A DNA stretch of 64,000 nt from Flaccisagitta enflata. Taxonomy: Eukaryota > Chaetognatha > Sagittoidea > Aphragmophora. The translations under genes and the position numbers were made by a program. The DNA lies in assembly GCA_965153355.1 (NCBI GenBank), contig OZ231127.1, positions 63,240,001 to 63,304,000 on the forward strand, given 5' to 3'. The notes beneath the pieces were generated by a model. The model ran no database searches. It had not been told where the DNA came from and worked only from the letters and a program-made list of their open reading frames with translations. This document shows, piece after piece, positions 51,188 to 64,000 of the stretch. The first letter of the stretch is position 1. Every line of letters starts with the position of its first letter.

Positions 51188-51707
51188 CAGGTCGCCCAAG
51201 GGCAATATGTGGTCAGCGATACCCGTTGCCCTGCTTTGCGTGATTGTAAGATCGAGTGAGAGGAAGCAGGGCAGCGGCCCCGAAGGGGACGAAGTCCTGT
51301 AGAACACAGGGGGACTTTCGTTCGTCATTCCGTCCATCCGTCCATCCGTCCGTTCCTCCGTCCGTTCCCCCCAGGCCCTCTCAGGCCCAAATTCTGCCCT
51401 CTCAGGCCTGAAACTTACCCTCTCAGACCCGAAATCTGCCCCCTCAGGCCTTGAATCTGTGAGGGCAGATTTCAGGCCTGAGAGGACAGATTTTAGGCCT
51501 AAGAGCAGATTTCAGGCCTGAGAGGGCAGATTTCAGGCCTTAAAGGGCAGATTTCAGGTCTGAGAGGACAGATTTCAGGCCTAAGAGAGCAGATTTCAGG
51601 CCTGAGAGGGCCTGGGGGGGACGAACGGACGAACGGACGGAATGACGAACGAAAGTCCCCCTGTGTTCTACAGGACTTCGTCCCCTTCGGGGCCGCTGCC
51701 CAAAAAG
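51188..51707 (+). mobile_element. Complete Q element, subfamily D (D6), inverted interior
   Basis: Long arm on the left (CAGGTCGCCCAAGGGC; GGTCAGCGATACCCGTTGCCC), left TIR, TCCGTCCATCCG tract, four forward units (GGCCTGAAACTTACCCTCTCA), then seven inverted units (GAGGGCAGATTTCAGGCCT). GGACGAAC tract and right TIR to GCTGCCCAAAAAG. Shortest complete D copy. Confidence 0.92.
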
Positions 51708-52212
51708 CGGGAAACGTTCACACGTTGTGACTGAGACGAATCCTTGTATGCATCGTATTGCAACTTTACTAGGACAACCCCGAAGAGTCGAGAACGGTTG
51801 AGCAGCATGCTGCAATGCAATGAAATGCAGCATGCAGCAATGCAAAAACCACAAGCAAACGAGAAATGTCGCCGACGAAGCGGCGAATTCAAGAACAAAT
51901 GGACGAATTGACAAATCCCGACTTAAATTGGCGCGACTCGATTCCCCCGTTTTTGTTTTCCACATTTATTGCTTCATAATATTTTTGAGTAACCGAGCAA
52001 GAGACGCCTTTAATTCAGTAAAGCCCGTCATATGATTATGCTTGATGAAATAATGGTCGATTACTGATTACGAGTTTAACGACTTTGTGAGATATTTCCA
52101 TGGCCTTACCGTTGGTGATGTTGGGCGCATTGTTTTGTTAAATCATCGCTGTGCGATTCCTTAATCCTTATGCCAAAATATGTCTCATCATGTTCTCATA
52201 AACTAGTGCGCA
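51708..52212. other. Unplaced sequence
   Basis: A short palindromic cluster (GCAGCATGCTGC, GCAGCATGCAGC) lies at 51800-51842. No gene supported. Confidence 0.4.

Positions 52213-52295
<83 letters not shown>
52213..52295. repeat. (GT)n microsatellite
   Basis: About 82 bp pure GT. Confidence 0.97.
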
Positions 52296-52296
<1 letters not shown>

Positions 52297-52423
52297 GCAG
52301 AGCCCCGCAGAGGTCTATACTACCTATACAAGTTATAGGGGCCTGAGCCTCCAGGCGGCCCGGAGGGCCCCCTAATCGTTATAGAAACAAAGAGGAAAGA
52401 AAGGAAAAAGGGAGAAAAAAGAG

Positions 52424-52616
52424 AAAACAAGGCCGGATACACGGCCATTAATTGCGGACGGGTGGGCAGGGGCGGGAATGCAACTGTCCGCAACTAATAA
52501 CTTTCTAAAACGCTCATTTCCTCACTTTTCGACTTGCGTCCACGGACCAACCGACCGACCAATGGACGGACGGACGGACAAAGCCTCTTATAGAGTTGCG
52601 TGTCTGCAACTAAAAA
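52424..52616 (-). mobile_element. P element, complete short copy, AGTTGCG head
   Basis: AAAACAAGGCCGGATACACGG, CCATTAATTGCGGACGGG, GGGCAGGGGCGGGAATGC, ACCGACC/GGAC tract, AAAGCCTCTTATAG, head AGTTGCGTGTCTGCAACT, TAAAAA. The stem AGTTGC/GCAACT carries a compensated C-G to T-A change against AGTCGC/GCGACT. Purine-rich DNA follows to 52700. Confidence 0.87.
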
Positions 52617-52878
52617 GGGGGAAAAAAAAGAAAAAAAGAAAAAAAAGAAAGGAAAAAGAAAAAGAAAAAGAAAAAAAAAAAAGAAAGAAAGAAGACAAAG
52701 GCTCAATACAAACTAAGGCCCCTGATTGAAGGAAGTGCAAAACCAAGCTCTTTGCTTAGTGTATAAAGACTGAAAAGTGATGTATACTAAAACTGCATAT
52801 GTTACTATTCAAGCTGGCGATTGCGCCTACCTGGGGGGGGCGGATTTTCGGATTGTATATGGGCCTCCTCTGCGGGGT

Positions 52879-53810
<932 letters not shown>

Positions 53811-53915
53811 CCTTCTTTTAAATCCTTCCTCCTTTCTTTTGTTCTCATCTTATGCGACCTCGCTGCCGCCAGTTTCACTTGAATGTTTGGTTAACGGAAT
53901 TAAGCGTCCGGTGAA

Positions 53916-54925
53916 GGCAATCCAAGACGGAGCGCAAGAAAAGGACACGGCCCAGGATCGAAGCAAGATGGACAGACAAGTACAATAGTCGCAAAAGCGT
54001 TAGATGGACAGCGGTACCCGTTGTCCCTATATGAGTTCATGCGGGTGTGAGGTGGTTAGAGGGGCAGCGGCCCCGAAGGGGCTGATGACCTATGCTGTTT
54101 TCATTGCACCTGGGATGTGAGCCATGGGGCTGGGATTTAAGCCTGGAGGCTAGGATTTGAGCTTTGAGACTGGGATTTGAGGCTCGAGACTAGGATCTGA
54201 GGCATGGGACTGGGATCTGAGCCTCGATACTGGGATTTGAGCCTGGAAACTGGGATTTGAGCCTTGAGACTGGGATTTGAGCCTTGAGAATGGGATTTTA
54301 GCCTCGAGATTCGGATTTGAGGCTCAAGACTGGGATTGTAGCTTTGAGACTGAGATTTGAGCCTCAAGACTAAAATTTGAGCCTCGTGAACCGGTTTCAA
54401 GCGGGGGGGGGGGGGTTATGCTGGAGGAGAAGAAGAAGGAGAAATTTCCCCCTATGTGAAAGCATAGGTCATTGGCCCCTTTGGGGCCGCTGCCCAAAAA
54501 GCAAATAGGCAGATAGAAAGACAGACTGACTATACAAGACAAAGCGCAAGAAAAGGACACGACCCAGGATGAAGGCAAGATGAACAGACAAATACAAAAC
54601 CAAATAGGCAAATCGAAATACAGACTGACTATCCAAGACAAAGCGCAAGAAAAGGACACGACCCAGGATGAAAGCAAGATGAACAGAAAAATACAAAACC
54701 AAATAAGCAGATAGAAAGACGGACTGACTATCCAAGACAAAGCGCAAGAAAAGGACATCGCCCAAGATGGAAGCAAGATGACCGACAGACAAATCAGAAA
54801 CCAAATAGGCAGACTGAAAGATAAACAAATAGACAGACAGCCAATTCGAGACAAAGCGCTTGAAAAGGTCGCTGCCCAAGATGGAAGCAAGATGGACAGA
54901 CAATTACAAACCATATAGATTGGAG
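53916..54925. repeat. ~100-bp tandem repeat, interrupted by a Q element
   Basis: Units carry CAAATAGGCAGATAGAAAGA, CAGACTGACTATCCAAGAC, AAAGCGCAAGAAAAGGACAC, CCAGGATGAAAGCAAGATG and ACAGACAAATACAAAAC. Unit starts fall at 54501, 54601, 54700 and 54802, with a partial unit to about 54925. The preceding unit is found as 53916-53985, left of the inserted Q element. Confidence 0.9.
53986..54500 (+). mobile_element. Complete Q element, subfamily B (B2), inside a tandem repeat
   Basis: The long arm starts TAGTCGCAAAAGCGTTAGAT (hairpin CGC-AAAA-GCG, 53990-53999), GGACAGCGGTACCCGTTGTCC. Left TIR GGGGCAGCGGCCCCGAAGGG, then GATGACCTATGC. The interior (54115-54395) is GGGATTTGAGCCTTGAGACT units. G-run, GAAGAAGAAGGAG, AAATTTCCCCCTATGTGAA, AGCATAGGTCATTGGCCCC, GCTGCCCAAAAAG. 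The flanks ACAAGTACAA and CAAATAGGCAG are contiguous, apart from AAC, in uninterrupted units of the host repeat. Confidence 0.9.
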
Positions 54926-55666
54926 AACGAAAGAAAGATAAATAGAAAAGATAAAGCGGAAGAAAAGGATACGGCTAAAACTTTGAGCCTGGGAGATAGA
55001 CAGATGGAAAATCCAGGACCAGATTCGGCGAAGTAAAATAAGAATAAAAAAAAATTCTCGGACCAACTGACGGACCAAATCTGGAATTTTGTAGCACTCG
55101 GACGCATCTTGAATGATCTTACAGCTGAAGTGGTATCCTCAGTGAAAGAAAGAGAGATAAGAAGCACTAAGAATTCGCTAAGAACACACAAAAAGACAAA
55201 ATGTCTGCCGAGAAAAACGTCCTGAACGAAAAACTGAGGAAAGAAAACAGTCCCTGAATTCTCAACGCGTTAGATTACTGTTTGCCTTTTCGAAAGGGCA
55301 ACCAGCCTTGAATGAGAGCAGTACGAGGCACTTAAACCTCACATAAGGTATCCATTAATCTACAAACAGAGTTGTACATCATTACAAGCACTGCTGCTTG
55401 TTCGGGCGTCTGTCTGTGAGGTAGTAAGTTTCGTAATTACTCTCTGATGTGCGCCCCATTCAACGCGTATGCTACTTTGCCTGCTAGGATGGGATGATGT
55501 GGTCGATAGCTGAGACCAAAGCTGCCATTAAAACTGCCATTAAACTTACTTCAATGGTGTCAAAACTTTTCTGATGGTTTCATGTTTCACACTGAAATAA
55601 TAGAACATCTGTTAGGGGGATGATATCAATATACCTAGGTGATTCTTCTAGCCTGCGCGTATCTTT
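54926..55666. other. Unplaced sequence
   Basis: No supported gene. Its left part (to about 55000) still contains decayed pieces of the 100-bp repeat (GCGGAAGAAAAGGATACGG). Confidence 0.45.
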
Positions 55667-55857
55667 AGTCGTGTGCTACGCGACTCTACACCCCGCTTTG
55701 TCGGTCCGTCGGTCGGTCGGTTCGTCGGTCGGTCGGTCCCCTTTTTTATTTTTTCGGCGTTTTTGAGCTTTTTGAGCATACGGCTCCTGCCCAGATGCCC
55801 TAGTGACCTCCACCACTGCTCCTACCCACCCTCACGCAACTAGGGTAGCCGTGTATC
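55667..55857 (+). mobile_element. P element, complete short copy
   Basis: TTT, AGTCGTGTGCTACGCGACT, CTACACCCCGCTTTGTCGG, GTCGGTCGG tract, TTTTTTCGGCGTTTTTGAGC, CCAGATGCCCTAGTGACC, CCCACCCTCACGCAACTAGG, GTAGCCGTGTATCC. The distal CGGCCTTGTTTT is replaced by ATATTTTT and the next P head begins at 55867. Confidence 0.87.
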
Positions 55858-56309
55858 CATATTTTTAGTCGCGTGCACGCGACTCTACACCTTGCCGTGT
55901 CGGTTGGTAGGTCGGTAGGTCGGTACGTCGGTCACGTTTTTAAAATTATGGCTTTTTAGGGTTTTTTAAGGTATTTTAAGGTACTCTAGGGTATTTCAGG
56001 GTACTTTAGGGTACTTTAGGGTACTTCAGGGTATGTTAGGGTATTTTAGTTATTCTAGGTACTTAAGGTATTTAAGGGTACTTTCAGATATCTTTGGGTA
56101 CTTCTTGGTATTTTTGAGTATTTTTGAGTATATATGGGTATTTTTAGGTGTTTTTGGGTATTTTTGGGTATTCTTGGGTATCTTTGGGTATTTTTGGGTA
56201 TTTTGGGTATTTTGGGAATTTAGTCGACTTTTTATTGGACACTCGTTATTGGTTCAGAATGTAACTTTTTTGGGACAGACGTTATATTGTATGAAGTTGT
56301 AGTATGAAG

Positions 56310-56934
56310 TCATGTAGTATGAAGTTGTAGTATGTAGGTAAGTATGTAAGTATGTAAGTATGTGAGTATGTTGGTAAGTATGTAAGTAAGTATGAAGGTA
56401 TGTAAGTATGTAAGTATGTAAGTATGTAAGTATGTAAGTATGTAAGTAAGTATGTAAGTATGTAAGTAAGTATGTAAGTAAGTATGTATGTAAGTATATA
56501 GGTAAGTATGTAAGTGTGTAGGTAAGTATGTAAGTAAGTATGTATGTAAGTATGTGAGTATGTAAGTATGTAAGTATGTATGTATGTAGGTATGTAAGTA
56601 TGTAAGTATGTAAGTAAGTATGTATGTAAGTATGTAAGTATGTAAGTATGTAAGTATGTAAGTACGTAAGTACGTAAGTATGTAAGTATGTGAGTAAGTA
56701 AGTATGTAAGTATGTAAGTATCTAAGTATGTGAGTAAGTAAGTATGTAAGTATGTAAGTAAGTAAGTATGTATGTAAGTATGTATGTAGGTAAGTGTGTA
56801 AGTATGTGAGTATGTAAGTATGTATGTAAGTAAGTATGTAAGTAAGTTTGTAGGTATGTAAGTAAGTATGTAAGTAAGTATGTAAGTAAGTATATATGTA
56901 AGTATGTAAATATGTAAGTATGTAAGTATGTATG

Positions 56935-56965
<31 letters not shown>

Positions 56966-57022
56966 GTATGTAAGTAAGTAAGTATGTATGTATGTATGTA
57001 TGTATGTATGTATGTATGTATG

Positions 57023-57053
<31 letters not shown>

Positions 57054-57258
57054 GTATGTATGTAAGTATGTAAGTATGTAAGTAAGTATGTATGTAAGTA
57101 TGTAAGTATGTAGTATGTATGTAAGTATGTAATTAAATATGTAAGTATGTATGTATGTAAGTATGTAAATATGTAAGTATGCAATTAGGTAAGTATGTAA
57201 GTATGTAAGTATGTAGTATGTAAGTATGTAGTAAGTGTGTAGTTTGTTAAGTATGTAG
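56310..57258. repeat. GTAAGTAT-type 4/8-bp array, ~950 bp
   Basis: Mixed GTAA/GTAT tetramers, mostly as GTAAGTAT with TATGTATG blocks (for example 56930-57050). The minus strand stays open for 300 codons (Tyr-Ile-His-Thr/Leu-Thr) because the unit lacks stops in that frame; it is not a gene. Confidence 0.95.
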
Positions 57259-57284
57259 TATGAAGTTATGTAGTTGTGCGTAGT

Positions 57285-57968
57285 ATTGGCGAGGACAACG
57301 TTGGCCTTCTGTTTTTTTCCAAACCGCCAACAAACTCAATCTCAAATTCTTGAAATCTGAGTCGGTAACTCGTCATTGGGTTTGCTCGGCTCTGAGCTAG
57401 ACCATGAACTCACGGTTACATTTTTCTGTCACTAAACATGCGTCAGATTCTCGAACCGGTGTCATCCTTGTTCATAGCTTTGTTCTTGGCTTTGTTCTTG
57501 GCCTTGTTCTGAAGTGAAATTTTCAAGGAGGCTTGTTGTTTGAAAGTCAGAGTGTGGCCCGACTAACATGACTACTAGCGCCACATCTAGGCTGAGCTGT
57601 GATTGGTTGATGGGTCATGTCATGATCACTCATTGGTCGGTGCATCAGATGTTTTGAGAGTCTTATACCTTACGTTACATATATGGAAAATCGTGGCAAC
57701 CAATGGCGAAGCTTAAAATGTCTGAGCAGCTAATCAGTAAATTGGGATCAGTACGGGCAATTTATGTCACTTAAATTCACCGACTTAGCGCCAAGAGCAG
57801 CTCAGATGTTGTTACTTTTCTATGAAGGGAAAAAACAGATGTTCACAGATGAGGGATGAGCCGAGTTTCAATTTTCGCATGTAATGCGATTTGTATCAAG
57901 CCTATTGAGTCCTTTGACTCCAGAAAACCCTAAAAATCATGATAGTTTATTTTGATCATGCCATGCTA
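57285..57968. other. Non-repeat segment inside the GTAAGTAT block
   Basis: No gene supported. GGCTTTGTTCTTGGCCTTGT is a small local duplication near 57480. The matching GTATGAAGTT..GTGTAGTT flanks suggest an insertion, but no terminal repeats were seen. Confidence 0.5.
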
Positions 57969-58070
57969 GTAGTATGAAGTTGTGTAGTTTTGTGTAACTT
58001 AGCACGCGACTGTTGGCCTGTTGGGCTTGTTTCTTTGGTTGTCAATATTTTTTTCATCTCATTTCTTGCA

Positions 58071-58074
<4 letters not shown>

Positions 58075-58156
<82 letters not shown>
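58075..58156. repeat. (CT)n microsatellite
   Basis: About 82 bp pure CT. Confidence 0.97.
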
Positions 58157-58162
<6 letters not shown>

Positions 58163-59698
58163 TCGCCCCATTGACTACGCTCCTTTGGCGGGTCATGGCA
58201 AAGGCTGGGTTTTTATTACTCTCATTTCTGCTTTCCTTGGTTGACCCAAGTTTCCGCCATCGTATCAGATGCTCCTATGATCCGTAGCACTCTTATATGA
58301 TCCTTCAGACCATTGTCTGTTCATTTGTCGTACTTATTGCCTATCCAAATTAGGATTCCTGCCCTCACTGCTTCACGTTTGCATATTCGCTTCCTGATTA
58401 GTTGCACAATGACTTTCCTTTAATTTTCATTTTTCCTACTTTTCTGTTAACAGGAAGTCGCTCTCATCATTGGCATTTCTAAAAAACTCAAAACCAAAAT
58501 AAAAAAACCACATAACGGATATATCGGAATGATCGGATTACCAGTGCTTGCCCTGTTCTCGCAAAATTACCAAGAAACTTTGGCAACGGCTAAAAAAGAA
58601 TGGGTCGTTTCTTTTCCATTTTTATGTGAGTCACCCGACTTGAAAAGACTGAAAACTCGATCTTCGCGGGAAAAAATTCAGATGAAGAAATGACCCACAC
58701 AAGTGGGGAACAAAAGTAACAAAAGGAAATGAATATTGATGGAAATATCTGGATATGTCTGATGCAACAAATTACCAACCACAGCAAGTCTGAATAATAA
58801 GAAATATTAATGAGAAAAAAGCTATTTCATTTTTGTTTCAACAATCAATATCCTAAGTCGCATTCTTATCTCTTCTTAGCATTCATCTATATCATGATAT
58901 TCAAACAAATTATATTAGGTTTCACAGTAACAGTTCCCCTCTTTAATGGTCAAAAATATCTAGTTCCATAAAGACCACTATGCCGAGGTCAACAATATAT
59001 ATGAAAATGGTGGACGCGCCTTCAACTTACACCCGCAGCTGACGCATAGAACTACAGACACGCGTTTTGGATAACCGTGCATATATCCGGCCTTGTTCCA
59101 ATTCACTTGCCTGTTGTTCCACTTGTCATAAAATCCAATTTGTTCATGATGAGCTGCACTAAGAGGTTTGCGGCAAGTGCTGCTGCGGTGCGGCCAATAA
59201 AATGCATCTGGCGCTGTCGAGAGCACCGCAGATTGATATTGGTTAAAAGGGAAGTTACTTCTAGCAGTGATTTAGAATTACTTTCAGAAGCGCCCATACG
59301 TCTGCGTTATAAGCTCGACCCGTTCCTCCATATGTTCGTTTGTTCGTTAGTCCATTCGTCGGTCATACATTCGATACACGGCTAGTGAGAGCAAATTAAA
59401 TTCGCGCTCCTCACCACCTGTAGAATAGATTTAAACGTTATCTTTTGCAGATTGCATACGTCAAGGTGCAAATAAAGATGAAATTTCGGTTTCAGTATCT
59501 TTTCATAACTTTATTCATAACTATCTTATGATTTTTTTGATGAAATTTGTAATTTTGTAGTTTTATATTATTTTATTAGTAAAAGAAACCCTAGTTTCAT
59601 GAAGGCGTTGCTTTGTTCTATTGACGAAGACAAGAAAGAATTACTGGAAATAATAGATTCCTTTAAAAATAGTAGAGTAAAAATTCTAAACCTGTGAA
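58157..59698. other. Unplaced sequence with one P distal fragment
   Basis: No gene supported, although this is one of the longest stretches without simple repeats. Near 59065-59098, GGATAACCGTGCATATATCC, then GGCCTTGTT, is a P-type distal end. Confidence 0.4.
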
Positions 59699-59837
59699 GG
59701 GAAAATTCTAAGACTCAAACAAATTGAACAATTTTGCATTTTTAAGAACATGGCCCTCATCTTATTTGTTCTTCGAATGAGGCCATGTTTTTGAAAATGC
59801 AAAATTTTGCATTTAAAGAGAGTCTTAGAATTTTCCC
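59699..59837. repeat. 139-bp hairpin, 62-base arms
   Basis: The left arm 59699-59760 (GGGAAAATTCTAAGACTC ... GAACATGGCCCTCAT) pairs with the right arm 59776-59837 (ATGAGGCCATGTTTTTG ... GAGTCTTAGAATTTTCCC) around a 15-base loop, with a few mismatches. It could be a very small foldback element or the source of a hairpin RNA; neither is shown. Confidence 0.8.
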
Positions 59838-59988
59838 CAAGACAAGTCAAGTTGCAAAATTAAATTTTCTAAAAATTTCCTTCTTTTTTCTCCCCTCTTC
59901 ACTTGCTCAGCGCTCTTTTTTTTATCAACAAATGATTTTCTATGCTAAACTAAAAACAATGTAACATAACAATGATATTTTTTGATGA

Positions 59989-60168
59989 AACAAGGCCGGA
60001 TACACGGCCATCAGTTGCGGACGGTTGGGCAGGAGCGGAAATGCGCGTTTTCCCACTTTTCAACTCGAGCGTGACGGACCAACCGACCAACTGACCGACC
60101 GACCGACCAACCGACCGACGGACGGACGGACAAAGCCTCTTATAGAGTTGCGTGTCCGCAACTAAAAA
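59989..60168 (-). mobile_element. P element, complete short copy, AGTTGCG head
   Basis: AAACAAGGCCGGATACACGG, CCATCAGTTGCGGACGGTTG, GGAGCGGAAATGCGCG, a long ACCGACC/GGAC tract, AAAGCCTCTTATAG, head AGTTGCGTGTCCGCAACT (60146-60163, perfect stem AGTTGCG/CGCAACT) and AAAAA. Sister copy of 52424-52616. Confidence 0.88.
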
Positions 60169-60667
60169 GTCTAGATTTGTGAAATTTAAAATATTGGGAA
60201 AAATGTTTTGACTCCTTTAATTTTTCCTTTGTTTGCACCTCGACATACTAACAAAAGGAAAAAGAGAACGGAAAATGTTCAAAGTTCAATGATTCTGATA
60301 AAAAAAAATACCGCGTTACCGACCTACCTAGTACTTAAGGACCTTCGGAACTACGAACCTACCGACTAACCGACGGAGACTATCTCCCAAAGTAATGCGA
60401 GGTCTTATCAAAGAAAAAAAAGGAACTGAGGAAGGAAGAAAGAAAAACGAAGATGACGCAGGAAAGGCGGGATTTTTCTTTTGTGTGAAACGCGACGAGT
60501 TTTAAAGCAGATGGAATTAGTGGAGGATTGCGACCAAAGCCCAGTTTCAGCTAACAGAATTAGGAAATAACCTTGAAAAAGAGAAACGAGGCACAAATAC
60601 TTCGCTCTGTGGACCTTGTTTCAATCACTAGTTCTTCTTCTTTCTGTCATGGTGTTTTATTTGTCTT
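60169..60667. other. Unplaced sequence
   Basis: No gene supported. ACCGACCTACC and ACCTACCGACTAACCGACGG at 60318-60374 may be a decayed P tract. Confidence 0.4.
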
Positions 60668-60718
60668 GCAGTGTATGACAAGTGGAACAATATCCTTCAT
60701 TGTACCCAAACTGAACAA
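60668..60718 (+). repeat. Interspersed repeat H fragment next to a GT tract
   Basis: GTATGACAAGTGGAACAATA, TCCTTCATTGTACCCAAACT. Same start as the H copy at 14993; the GT tract begins where that copy continues. Confidence 0.65.
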
Positions 60719-60719
60719 A

Positions 60720-63527
<2,808 letters not shown>

Positions 63528-63821
63528 CCTTTTTCTGTTCTCAGTAATAGTGATGGAGGATCCTCTTGAATGACTTGCTTCTCTTAGGCTTCTTTTTTTT
63601 CTCTTTAGATCTTTCAAAGTTTCTCTAACCCTTTTTTCCTTCTCAATGATATTCTCCTTGTTGGCCATTTTTCAAATAGAGCCCATATTGGACACGTTTT
63701 GTAGACAACTTTTTGACATATCGCTCTTGATCACACGGTCAGAGCACAAGGTTGGTTGGCTGCGCCAACCAGAAACACTTTTTCCTCATTCGCTCCTACC
63801 CTATTCCCATCTTCTTTCTTT

Positions 63822-64000
<179 letters not shown>

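Larger units (their letters stand above)
55867..58032 (+). mobile_element. Long P element (2.2 kb) with three kinds of interior repeat
   Basis: Perfect head AGTCGCGTGCACGCGACT (55867-55884), CTACACCTTGCCGTGTCGG, GGTAGGTCGG tract. Then a GGGTACTTTA/GGGTATTTTT array of about 10 bp (55960-56215) and a GTAAGTATGTAAGTAT array (56310-57258). A non-repeat segment (about 57285-57968) is flanked by GTATGAAGTTATGTAGTT and GTATGAAGTTGTGTAGTT. The distal end is TTAGCACGCGACTGTTGGCC, GGGCTTGTTT. The distal end matches the 365-bp copy at 4423-4787. Assigning both ends to one element is inference. Confidence 0.7.

Noticed and set aside
51188-51290. tRNA-like SINE head in the Q long arm (GGTCAGCGRTACCC resembles an A box)
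   Set aside because: The A-box match is imperfect, I found no convincing B box at the right spacing, and the element has TIRs. Left as an idea only.
55960-56215. Telomere-like TTAGGG strings
   Set aside because: The repeat is about 10 bp (TTTTTGGGTA, TTTAGGGTAC) and variable, inside a P element; not a TTAGGG array.
56282-57184. A 300-codon minus-strand open frame
   Set aside because: Pure translation of GTAAGTAT tetramers (Tyr/Ile/Leu/Thr/His); openness follows from the unit.

Overview
This window looks like non-coding, very repeat-rich nuclear DNA from a eukaryote. I found no protein-coding gene, rRNA, tRNA, CRISPR array or bacterial-style operon that I can support. Nearly every long open frame lies inside a di-, tri- or tetranucleotide run (poly-Leu, poly-Lys/Glu, Ser-Leu, Thr-His, Cys-Val) or a minisatellite. 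The many pure microsatellites of 80-250 bp, TA-flanked inverted-repeat elements, an 80-bp satellite and dense short non-autonomous elements carrying (ACNG)n tracts suggest a large animal genome, perhaps a marine invertebrate. That taxonomic guess is weak. By rough hand count, microsatellites alone make up about a tenth of the window.

The organised content is mobile DNA. Family P ('palindrome-head') has about 20 copies on both strands. Its head is a hairpin, archetype AGTCGCGTGCACGCGACT, followed by a (GGTC/CGTC)n tract and a variable interior that is often an array of ~10-bp units. It ends in a GC-rich motif and CCTTGTTTT. Family Q ('foldback') has nine near-complete copies plus fragments. 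A ~90-bp long arm opens with a tiny hairpin, and a 55-65 bp terminal inverted repeat (TIR) follows. The interior is a ~21-bp minisatellite, sometimes itself inverted half-way, and the second TIR ends in GCCCAAAAAG. Q comes in four TIR subfamilies (B, C, D, E) whose hairpins differ by compensating changes.

Layout: 1-5.5 kb holds Q/P fragments, a 177-bp TA-flanked miniature inverted-repeat element (MITE), a diverged ~183-bp tandem repeat, complete Q and P copies and GAA tracts. 5.5-17 kb is mostly unplaced sequence with GTT, CA, CT and GA tracts, a second 177-bp MITE and P copies. 17.3-20.1 kb is a 2.84-kb TIR element containing a 1.7-kb P copy. 20.4-21.7 kb is a 51-bp minisatellite. 23.1-23.7 kb is a 618-bp foldback MITE with two 299-bp arms. 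24-31 kb has microsatellites, degenerate minisatellites and P copies. 31.3-32.4 kb is a MITE-like element with a Q copy inside. 33.0-35.8 kb is an 80-bp satellite of about 35 units. 38.7-51.7 kb is the Q/P-dense core. At 53.9-54.9 kb a Q element interrupts a ~100-bp tandem repeat, which gives an internal empty-site comparison. 55.7-58.0 kb has two P copies in tandem, the second with a ~950-bp GTAAGTAT-type array. 58-64 kb is unplaced sequence, a 139-bp hairpin, another P copy and long GT, CA, CT and CTTT tracts.

There is no pathway to describe. The best candidate for something undescribed is the P/Q pair: two non-autonomous element families with structured termini that carry different tandem repeats and probably seed minisatellites. 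No transposase or replicase for either is present here.
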